A DNA stretch of 64,000 nt, taken from Elymus sibiricus. Its lineage: Eukaryota > Streptophyta > Magnoliopsida > Poales > Poaceae. Under the pieces are notes generated by a model. That model made no database searches. It had not been told where the DNA came from and saw only the letters and a program-made list of their open reading frames with translations. Positions 33,579 to 43,932 of the stretch are shown one piece after another (position 1 is the first letter of the stretch; every line of letters begins with the position of its first letter). The stretch is from NCBI GenBank assembly GCA_039707655.1, contig CM077664.1:27454781-27518780 (forward strand), in the 5' to 3' direction. The translations under genes were made by a program, and so were the position numbers.

Positions 33579-34004
33579 CATGCCAACGGAAATACGTAAT
33601 TGAAATAAGAAAGTAATGCAAAACTTGAAGTCTTAGCAATATCAGACCACAAACCAATGGCAGTCTCACAGTAAGTGCCGTCTTATTACAAAGCCATATT
33701 AAGTAAACACACTTCACAAGCACACCAGTAGCAGTACGTAGTTTTTCTTTTCACACACACAAAGAAGCAGCGTGAAAAGTGAAGCAGTAGTTGTCGAATC
33801 TTCGATGCGAGGAGCTAGCGGCAGGAGTCCTGAAACAGCAGTTACGAATCCTTCATTCCGGCAACCTAAAAATATAGCAAGCAACTCAGCGCCAACACAT
33901 ATTAAGTTGGTAATTAAAATGCACAAGGGAACAAGGCAGTAATGCAGATAATATATAGTTGGCAGTGAGTGACTTACATACACCTTTCCTGGATCACAAA
34001 GCAG

Positions 34005-36329
34005 TCAAGCTCGGAGAGAATGCCGACACCGGCGCAGACCACCAATTCTAGGACGTCTGCGCAGCAGCGTAAGAAATTCTGGGGTGATTTCTCGAAAGTA
34101 TAGATGCTGTAGGGTTTCGAGGAACTAAATGCCAAGTGGGACCTCCGTCATGCTGTTGAGGTTGACTAGGAATAATGTCTCCAGAGTCGCCATAGCACCT
34201 TCCTCTATCTCTAGCCGCTCTAGATGAGAAAGGTCCTTTAACACAAGAGTCTTCAGGTTGGGGAACCACTCATTGCGAAATACCAGCTGATCTCCGTTGT
34301 ATGCTTTGATGAAAGATAGCTCTGTCAAACTTTTCAACCGAGAAAAGGATGGCAGAGGGTCTACTATCAACCCTGACCAATTTAGACGCAATGCATACAA
34401 GTTTCCACCAGCAGTTTTGAAAACAAGGGACTCGTGTAAGGTCTCTTCGTCCAATTTTCCTCTCAAACGTAGCTTCTGCAGGTTTGACGGAAGGGCACTC
34501 AACTGGAGAACCTCGTTCTCATCACTTGCGGTCACCTCTAGGTAGGACAAAAACTGCATCTGAACGAGAGACTCACAGAGGCGTTCACAGTAGATTCTCT
34601 TCACATTCAATAACCTCAGGCTTCTCATTTGCCTCAGCTTTCCCAGTTGTCTAACAGAGTCATCCTCTGCCTGCAACGCCTGGAGTGTCTGCAGGTTTGT
34701 CAGGTTACCAAGACCCTTGGAGATGAGTACACCACTGAACGCCTGGAGAGCTCTATCAGATTGATCACTCAATTTCTGGGCGAATAACTGCCTAAGCTTC
34801 TTCAGTTTCACAATCCCATTAGGCAACTCACGTATCTCAGACCTAGAAAGGTCCACTGTCAACAAATTTAAAAGCTTCTCAATGGAATTCGGGAGCATCT
34901 TCACTTTTGAATCACGCAGACCCAAATGGCGGAGATTGAAGAGATCCCCAATAGCATATGGAATCTTCACGATAGGTAGACCACTTAATTCTAGCACTGT
35001 CATATATCTTGACTTCTCACATAATAGAGGTAGTAGAGTGAATGATGGCATACAATTGTCCAATGCTGTGATGGATCGAAGCTGGTGTATACTTGAAATT
35101 GATTGTTCAATATCCTTCTATAGTTTGTGTACTACCAATCGACGCCCACCATTCTCAAGATGCCCTCCGCATTTGTCTTCCTCATATGTAACACCAAAAC
35201 AGTCACTCTGGTACAAGTCAACTGCTAATTCACGTATAATATCATGCATCCTGAATTTCTTCATCCTACCGAGTGAGTTCCTTTCAATAAGTAGTAGCAT
35301 GTTTCTATGAACCAACTCCTGCATATAACCTTCTCCCACTTCTTCTAATGTGCTTGCACCCTTTTCCTCGATGAACCCCTGTGCTAACAATAAATGTGCA
35401 AGATTTTTTCTTTGGAACTGCGAACAAGTGCTCCAAATAAGTTATCGAGAGCTTCTGGAGCCCAAACATCATCCAATATGATCAAATACTTTTTGTCTTG
35501 TAGGAAGGTCCTCAATTCATCTTGAAGCACATGAATGTCCACGTTGTCCATGTTACCTGGTCTGTCGTATTTGTAAAGTTCAATAATCAGATAACATCTT
35601 TTATGTAATAAGTTTGAGAGATGGAGACCCAGGCATGGCATTCAAACTTCTCTCTCCTTCTTGTAGACATTAGCAGCCAAAGTTGTTTTACCAAGCCCTC
35701 CCATTCCATGTAACACTGTCAGAGAGCGTACCAAAACATCACCTGCCAAATACCGCTCAAGTTTTTCTCTGTTTATATCCACCCCCACAAAATCTTCTTC
35801 ACCAAGGGAACGTGAAATGTTTGCGAAATGTTGGGACATCTCAACAATGTAACTCAAGTCACTGGAATCCCCACCACCTACCATTGGAAGCCACGTATCT
35901 TTAGCCTGAAAGGGGTGCACAAGATCGATATCTGCTTCCTTAACAAATAATGCTATCCTGTTCAAGGAAAGCAGCACATTTCGTCGTTCGAATCCTTTCT
36001 TCAGAAAGGTACCCCATCCAGCATCACTCTTATGACCAACAAGATAGAAATACTCATCCACAATTTCCTCGATCCCATGGGCAAGCATTCTCAGCTCTTG
36101 AATCCAGATTCCATAGTTCTGATTCTTCAAGTTCCATACGTCCACTCGGCAAAGAAATCGATGCATCAGCCTGAGTTCAGTTCTGATGCGACCCCTCCTG
36201 CCCTTAGACGTGAAGCTCTGTTAATTGTGTAATGGACTTTTGGAACTGCGAGCTAGCCTGCTTCAGTGCTTCATTCCCTAGAGCAATGCCAATATTTATC
36301 ACAGCTGAAACAATTATTGTCTCAGCCAT
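34005..36329 (-). pseudogene. NLR-C: RPM1-like CC-NB-ARC-LRR pseudogene, internally deleted
   Basis: The ATG at 36329 starts MAETIIVSAVINIGIALG. The coiled coil has an EDVID-like GIEEIVDEY and the P-loop is GMGGLGKTT (near 35690). Kinase-2 YLIILDDVW lies near 35480. From there it jumps to LAHLLLAQGFIEE, so RNBS-B to RNBS-D, including GLPL, is deleted (about 440 bp by comparison with NLR-F). MHD FRMHDIIRELA and LRRs follow. Other lesions are a stop/frameshift at 36204-36206, a frameshift after NVYKKER near 35650, a frame-changing deletion near 35590, TAG at 35118-35120 and TAG at 34125-34127. Similarity continues to a TGA at 34005-34007. It is not functional as a receptor. Confidence 0.92.
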
Positions 36330-36980
36330 TTGCTTCCGCTTTGATGCAGCTAGGTGCCTAAGTTGCACAGTGGTCAACTAGTGTGCCTTAAGGGATGTTT
36401 TACAGCATACACTTTAATCTGCATCGAGAGATTAACCATGTTAGTAGCTGCAAAAGATCCACGCATCAGTCAGTATAACAAAACTTTCTTCTGTTCAGTC
36501 CGGTGGCTCCAAAATGAGATATCTTAACTCTTAAGCGCTGCAGAACAAAAATGAAATTTCACCAATTTTTATCTTGCCTTATAAGAATGTAGTAGGCATG
36601 AGGGTCCATAAGGTAATGCAAATGGCTTGTATAAGTTGCACAACGGATTCAGTGTTTGGCTAATGTACATGCCAAATGGCTAAATTGTATAATGGGTTCA
36701 CGCTTTGAAAATTTAAATTCTCAAAACTTGTTTATACTCCCAACAGTATAAAAGGAGGAAGAACAGCAATGGCTATGAATCATCCACTACATGGGGAAAT
36801 TGGTTATAATCTCAGTACATGTTTATCCTTTTAGAATCTGACACGTAATACCAGAACTAACGACACGCAGTCTGTACGTATGCATTTTTACACACACTGG
36901 GAATGAACCACAATGTGACAGCTGCAGGTAATGCATTTATACACAAATCAATGAGGAACTTACACTAAATATGTAGTGAT
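36330..36980. other. NLR-C upstream region, duplicated in other NLR flanks
   Basis: The phrase GAGATATC(T/C)TAA with a nearby AACAAAAA recurs at about 39770, 52510 and 54510, all upstream of NLR loci. AGGAACTTACACT at the end recurs at 53945. No coding sequence. Confidence 0.5.
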
Positions 36981-39365
36981 TGTTAAGATATTCCTATCAA
37001 CCAACTATCCCAAAAGACCGATCTGATAGGAATTGCCAAATCAATTTTACTCAAAGGGAAAGCTAGTACATATACAAGAGAAGGCCTGGGCCTTGGGCCT
37101 AAAAGCTAGAAGGACTAAAAGCTATACATATATTCTTAACAGCCTCCCTCAAACTCAAGGTGGATCTGAAACATTGAGTTTGAGAATATGAAGACAATGT
37201 TGTTCTTTGGTTTGGGATTTGGTGAAGAAATCTGCCATTTGAAGCTCCGATGGAATACATTGAAGACGAATAGTTGATTGTTGACAATGAGAGCGAGTAA
37301 ATGAGGCGTCCACACGAATATTCTTGGTCAGTTCATACTTGACTAGATCATTGGCAATCCGAATGGCAACAGTACTATCGCAAAAGAACAGATGTGGGTG
37401 CATCACATGAAACTCCAAAATCAGCCAGGAGCCATCGAAGCCATACGATCTCTGTTGTGACAGTGGCAATGGCACAAAGTCCGGCTTCAACACTAGAACG
37501 GGACACAGCTGTTTGTTTCTTGGACTTCCATGCAATGAGAGAAGTGCCAAGAAAGAGACAATAGCCAGTGACAAAGCGATGGTCAACAGGGTCACTCGCC
37601 CAAGTTGAGTCAGAATAAGTATGAAGCTGAAGTTGATTAGAGCGAGCATAGAACAATCGGCGAGATATGTCCCTCTCAAGTACCGAAGAACACAAAGTAA
37701 GTGGGCATAATGAACTGAGGTAGAAGTACTGACAAACTGACTAAGAATGTGAACCGCATGAGCAATGTCAGGCCGGGTCACAGTGAGGTACACAAGGTTG
37801 CCTACAAGATGACGATAGCGAGAGGGATCCTCAAGAGGAGTGCCATCGCTAGGGTGCAATTGTAGATGGAGCTCCATGGGTGTAGCAGAGTGTGTGTATC
37901 GGTAAGACCATATCGTGTGATCAAATCATGAGTATAGCGATGCTGAGAGAGATAGTAACCATCATTAGTGCGATCAACCTCAATTCCCAGAAAATAACTG
38001 AGAGACTTTTTTCATGATGTCACAGCAGCAGAGGGAAACTTAGAAGATGTGAAAGAAGGAGAATGTGTAAGGTGTCAAGAACGTAGAGGGACGTGGATCC
38101 TCTACGACGATGACTAGTTCCAATGATCCTCTTCCTCTGACAGTCCAGCACGTAACAAGATGTGTCATCAAATCCAATAAAATAATTCTTATCAGCCAGC
38201 TGACCAAAAGACATAAGGTTCATCGAGAGCCTAGGAGCCAGGGAAACATCTTAAACTGCAAACCGAGTCACCTTATGAGGGGCCCTTGCAAGGAGTACCG
38301 TCGACTGTATGAATACAAGTATCATCTGTAACAGGTCGACATGATGTAAGACAAAAGCTGTCGGATGTCACGTGGAAAGAAGCTCCAGAGTCCAACACCC
38401 AGGGAACAACACCGTCTGACACAGAACATGATGAGGCAGGACAACCAACAGATCCATCAGACAAACTTTGCAACTGATCGAATTGGTTCTGAAGATTGCT
38501 CAGCTGATTCTGAAATTGTCTTAGCTGAGCTGCAAAAGACTCTAGAACAGCGATGGGAACCGAGCAAGTAATGAAAGTTTCATCCCTTTGACACAAGCCA
38601 GGGGAAGGACCAAGCATACCATTGAAATTCATGATGTATAGTCAATCAGCAAAGAGGATAACTAAAATCTACCAAAGGAGTCAGGCTAACACAGACCTCA
38701 CATCAATTGAATAAGAGGAACTTATTGAGCAATTGAACCTCAGTAGCTGCAATCTATGGACAACTCTTCTACCAAGCAGAGCCAACGGTATCCTAGCAGC
38801 AACACAAAACTGACCCAAATCTGGGCAGCACACATAAGCAGCAGCACAAATCCTTCAATCCGAGAGCACACAGCAACCCAAATCCAGTGCAACAACGGAA
38901 GGTTCAACACATACCAGTTCAGGCAGGAGTAGTAGCCAGAAGCAGCAGATGCCAAACAGGGCCAAAGAGCTTTGGGTTGCAGCGGGCAATGCAACCAGGA
39001 GGACAGCGGCACGACGGCCAGAAAGCAGAGAGGAACGGATTGCGGTGGCGCCCAGAGTCCGGCCTGGAATCACGCGGACGGGGCAACAGAGGATGGCGGC
39101 GACGGCGCCCAAGTCCGACCTGGACTCGCGCAGCCGGGGCGACGGGGGATGGTGGTGCTGCGCAGTTTGACTCGCCCGATCCAGACCTGGACTCACACGG
39201 ACGCGACGAGGACGGCTGCCAGCAACTCGCCGGCGACCGCGACGTACAGCAACCTAGGTTTACGGTGGAGATGGCTTAGCTCTGTTACCATGTTAAGATA
39301 TTCCTATCAATCAACTATCCCGAAAGACCGATCTGATAGGAAGAGGAGATATAATATACTTAACA
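36981..39365 (-). mobile_element. Copia (Ty1) LTR retrotransposon, internally deleted
   Basis: LTRs at 36981-37141 (161 bp) and 39291-39365 (75 bp, inner part deleted) both begin TGTTAAGATATTCCTATCA and end CTTAACA. On the minus strand the 5' LTR is followed by a primer-binding site TGGTAACAGAGC (initiator Met tRNA type). The 3' LTR is preceded by a purine tract TTTGAGGGAGGC. Coding relics in order are a gag tail with protease WVLDSGASFHVT (38632-38273), a pre-integrase segment YVLDCQRKRIIG (38223-38020), and RT end plus RNase H (RHLVGNLVYLTVTRPDIAHA; YSDSTWASDP; WKSKKQTAVSRSS) at 37877-37155 in two frames. Integrase core and RT catalytic motif are missing. The target duplication is GTGAT/GCGAT (36976-36980, 39366-39370). 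Confidence 0.93.
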
Positions 39366-40395
39366 GCGATCACCTTCTCAAACTCTCTCAGCTGCTCATA
39401 AGTTACATCCTGGAGACGAGACTTGATTGAAGAAAAGTAGCACGCTCCCTCAGAAATATATCCTGGAGAAAATTTAGAACAAAGCAGCACACACAGCAGT
39501 CAGCTCTATCAAAATCGCGTGCCCAAGGAACAGGAATTAATGACAAACAAGCAACCAACTAAATCGTAATATCACCATCTCCAGCGGATGTACCTTGCAA
39601 ACTTGAGCCAAAGCCCTATCTTGACTCATGGATTGACCCACCCATGGTGACCGGCCAAGGGTTGGGGATCAGAGGAAATGAAATGAACCTCAATGATTGA
39701 GGGAGGGCAGACAACAACTCACTGCAGCGGTGTCATTACTTCTGCGCTGCTTCCCCACCCCCAGTGAGATATCTTAAACGCTTCACAACAAAAATGAAAC
39801 TTCACCTTATTTCTTCTTAGAATTTGAGAATGTGTATTCTCAAAAAAGAAAAAAGAAATATGAGGATGTATAGTGAGTACACTAACCATCAGGGTTCAGG
39901 TTTATATAAACACTTGTTTTACTGCCTAATTTCGTCTTGCTTAGAAACCCACTGCATTCGGTTGTTAGTGTCAATAACATTCTCATATTCATAGATCCGC
40001 AGATATGCTCAAATTATTTTTATGACGCCTGGATAATGCCAGAACTACAGATACAAAGTCTCGATGTACTAAGGTGAGGTTGTCGCTCAGTACACACTGA
40101 ACTTATATACAGTGATTACCTTCTCAAACTCTATCCCTAACACTCATAAGTTACATCAGCAACGCAATGCGGGAGAAAAAAAGCTTAATCGAAGAAAGTA
40201 GCATGCCCCCTCAGAAATACATTCCGGAGAAGAAGGAAAACATGCTTTTTGATCTAACAACGGAAGAAAAGAAAATAAGTGCAGCACATTCTTTACCTTG
40301 CAAATTTGAGATCAAAGCTGGGAGGTGCGGAGGCGGCGGCCATGGAGGATGAGAGGCAATGAAGTGAACGTTGGCCCTAACGCGCCTCTGGATCA
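39366..40395. other. Duplicated NLR upstream DNA, two tandem-like copies
   Basis: 39366-39620 and 40110-40340 both resemble 53945-54200 upstream of NLR-E. Shared phrases are ACCTTCTCAAACTCT, CATAAGTTACATC, GTAGCA(C/T)GC(T/C)CCCTCAGAAATA and ACCTTGCAAA(C/T)TTGAG. No open frame with features. Confidence 0.65.
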
Positions 40396-42860
40396 ATGAA
40401 AGCTATAGCCTGGAATTGCCGAGGTATGGGCCAGGGCCTCGGCAATGATCGCATGCTCTTCCTGGCAAACCTCATTGGCTCCACTAAAGCTCAGGTAATC
40501 TTTGTTTCTGAAGTTAAATCCTCTAAAGCCACTTCTGCTGATTTAGTGAACCGTTTTGACATATGCGATATTCTTGTAGTTCCCTCGACAGGATCTTCAG
40601 GAGGATTGTGGCTGATGTGGAACGATGAGCCTCAAGTTTCTGTTCATAGTGCCTCGTTTTATGTTATCCTAGCTAATGTAGTATGTATAGCTTCAGGTGT
40701 ACAGTTTCGTTTGATCTATATCTACGGTGACCCATACCACCGTCATACTAAAGTGATCTTTTTCGATAAAGGGCACTTTTGTTAACTCAAAATATAGCAT
40801 CAAGCGGATACAAAGCATTATGAGCCACACCCGGCCTCTGCATAACCAAGATGCACACAACCAAGATGCGATAGTCTGACAAAAGATGATAAATAAAAAC
40901 TGACATAAGGCCGCAGTAGAATCATGTAAGACCGACACTATGCCTATTTCGAAGGAGGTGGTGGACCGACCGGAGATTATGCTGTCACCCATGTTGGGTA
41001 AAAACCTCCCTAGCCACCTGCTCCAACCGCATACACACCGCCTTGAACAACGGTTGGTACTCCGTTCGATGTGGCGTAGACCACGTACGAAGCGAGTGCG
41101 TACAACGGAAAATAATCTGCAAAGGAGAAGAGTTTATGCCATTAAAAACAAAATCAATTTTACATAGCCAAAGCGACCATAATAAGGCATACGCTCACAC
41201 CTTTATTAGCGTTTTGAATCTATTTGGGATACCATCCAACCAATGACCAAAAATATTGGCAACGCTTGTGGGCAGATATAAATTAGACGCTATTTGGATG
41301 ACTGACCACGTAGAGCGCGCAAACTTGCACTAGAAGAATAGGTGTTTAAATGTCTCGTCTTGAGTACAAAAGCTACATTTCTTACTTCCTTGCCAGTTAC
41401 GACGCGCAAGGTTGTCTTTCGTTAGCACAACAACCCTCCGAAGATACCACATGAAAATTTTAACTTTTAGTGGGATCTTCGATTTTCAAATTTTCTTGTT
41501 ATTATCCACTGAGACCTTTGAATGCGTGAGAGCACGGTACATAGAGTCGACTGTGAAGGACACAGATGTAGTGAGGTTCCAGCAAAACACATTCCGTCCT
41601 TGTGTCAGGTTAATCGAATCCAATCGGGATAGGAGATTTTGCCATGACATGAGACGGGGGCCAATCAAATCCCGCCGGAAGGAAATATTCGGCGGGGATG
41701 AACTGAGCACATGCGCAAACGTATCATTCTTATTGCGAGCAATACGGTACAAGGCTGGATATTGTTCTCGGAGACTGGCGTTGCCTAGCCAGTTATCCTC
41801 CCATAAACGAATCTCTGATCCGTCCTTTATCACGAAAGTTCCAAAGCGGAAGAGGTGTTTCTTTGCCGCCATTATACCAGCCCAAAAGTGCGAATCACTA
41901 GGTTTCCAATAGGCCTGGGAAAAAGCCTTTTGGCCTAGACTAATGTGATCTGGGAGCAGGTTGCAAATTTTGTGTATGATAATCTAGGTAAGCTTATGAT
42001 GTGTATGGGGGACCTCAACGATATCATGTATGATGTAGATATATGTAATGCCAATGTAAATTATTATCGTATGACTGCTTTTCGCTCTTTGGTCAAAACT
42101 TGTGGTTTCTTTGACATTGGGTACAGTGGGCCGGCATACATTTGGCGTAATAGGCAACATACTTCTAATCCTATTTACCAATGTTTGGATCGCTGTCTTA
42201 TTAACTCTGATTGGTGTGTTGTTTACCCAAATACAAAAGTTCTTAACTTGCATATTATCTTAAGTGGTCATGCTCCCATTTTAATATCTACTGATGGTCA
42301 CTTACAAAAGCCTAAACAATCTTTCAAGTTTGAGAATTGGTGGTTAATGGAAAGTGATTTTCAAGATCAGGACAAAGCTGCTTGGGCAGCTAACAGAAAT
42401 TCTTCTTTTTTGGTTAGAACTAAGGCTCTTGCAGGCTCTCTCAAAAAATGGTGCAAGAAGAGAAAAACCAATTCAGCAGCAACTTCATGATATTGAGGAG
42501 CAGATCAGCCAGATTCAAATGAAGCCAATATATCAGCAAGACCATGCTTTAGAAGGATCACTCACAGCCAGGTATGAGCAGAATCTCACTAAACTTAATC
42601 AATATTACAAACAGAGAGCAAAAAAAGGTTGGGCCAAGGGTGTTGACAGGAATACAATTTTTTTTCATAAAGCTGTGCTTAAGAGGAGGGGAAGAAATAC
42701 TATTTTTTCTATGATGTACCTCATTCATAGAAAAAGAAGCGCACTATCAATGACTAATTTTGCTACATACCCAGTCCAATGTCGTGAGTGTGATTCTGAC
42801 GTAAATGGTTATTTTAGCCAAAACAATTCTGGGTTGAGATGGATGTGCATTTAGGTCTGT
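40396..42860 (+). mobile_element. L1-type LINE 5' part (older), split by a younger LINE
   Basis: ORF2 starts at the ATG at 40396 ([16 protein letters not shown], the usual ORF2 start) and runs through the endonuclease domain to HTKVI at 40758. It resumes at 41941 with IWEQVANFVYDN. Later landmarks are GDLNDIMYDVDI, GYSGPAYIWRN and LSGHAPILI. A frameshift near 42455 is followed by IQQQLHDIEEQISQ and RNTIFFHKAV. Similarity stops near 42860, before the RT core. It is dead through truncation, frameshift and insertion. Confidence 0.88.
40760..41938 (-). mobile_element. 5'-truncated LINE nested in an older LINE
   Basis: The minus strand carries the terminal part of ORF2 (FRFGTFVIKDGSEIRLWEDN, WLGNASLREQYPALYRI, FSFTVDSMYR-type text) and the 3' noncoding tail, ending at a T run (40759-40763). 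Direct repeats ACTAAAGTGATCT (40747-40759) and ACTAATGTGATCT (41939-41951) flank it, 12 of 13 identical. Removing the insert and one repeat restores the host LINE frame. Confidence 0.93.
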
Positions 42861-43692
42861 ATATAGAAGCTTGCGGTTCTCAGAACTCAGCACTTTGAAG
42901 GATTTACCCTTCTATCATGCTGACGCAAAAGATAAATTGAACATAAAGGTTTTCAAAACGGCTATCGATGTGTATGTACGTACCTGCTATTGATGCGACG
43001 GTCAGATCCCGAAGCTCTTGCAGTCCCTGTGCGGTCTAGCCATATGTAGTTTAGCTGTGCTGGTTATTTCAATGTAGCATTCCTCTGGCTGGCTTCTCCT
43101 AGCAACAAACCCAATAATTGAGTTTACTTTGTTATTTTGAACCAGCATGGCGTAGATACCGGCAAGTTGGTGTTAAAAAGAAAGAAAGACTTGAAGAAGG
43201 GTATTTGGAGCCACACGAGGTAATGGGATGCATGTTCACCCCTCAAACTATTGCTAGGACATTAATTATTCTTTTTTTTTACATCAAATTGATGGGGTAA
43301 ACAATTTCTTATCATTGCACATAATTAATCCTTCGCTGCTGAATCATATGATTATGATAGTCAAATGAATTACATAACTCATACCTCACTGGAGACACCG
43401 AGCTTAATAATCTGATATGTTATGATGGTCAAATGGTGCTCCTGCCTATAGAGGTGGCCTGCACGAACCAAGCTAACAACTCAAGATGGTATGCTCGAGG
43501 ACGAGTTCGTCGCAATTGATAAGAAATCTAGCTAAACTAAGTTTTGATTTTTTTTTTGCGGGTCAACTAAGTTTTGATTTGTTGGTGTTGATTACAAGTC
43601 CAAATTATGTCACCCACAAACGATACGAAAAGGGGCACGAATATCTTCAATTCTGTAATGGCGAACTAAGTTGGCAGGGGAGCTAGTGCTTA
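42861..43692. other. Segment paralogous to the NLR-F upstream region
   Basis: 42876-43220 resembles 59440-59740 and 59870-60260 (shared GATGCGAC, CCCGAAGCTCTTGCA, TTTGGCTGTGCTGGT-like text and GCTCTGGCTGGCTTC). The preceding LINE end at 42727-42848 also has a counterpart at 60440-60560. 43220-43692 shows nothing recognisable. Confidence 0.6.
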
Positions 43693-43932
43693 GAGCATCT
43701 CTAACCGATCTCCTATAATTTAGATGAGGATACGGCCGAGTATCCTTTAGAGGAGCATATTTGCTCCTCTAAAAAAGTGTCGTTTCTAACCGATTCCTTA
43801 TACTTAACGGAGTAAAAAAATCAACACATATTCGGTGTAAATTTGATTCAAACTACTATATCAAACTTGATTCGAAATATTAAAACTAATCGCTATCGCT
43901 CTCGTTCTCCAACCCCTCCCAGTCCGATTCGG

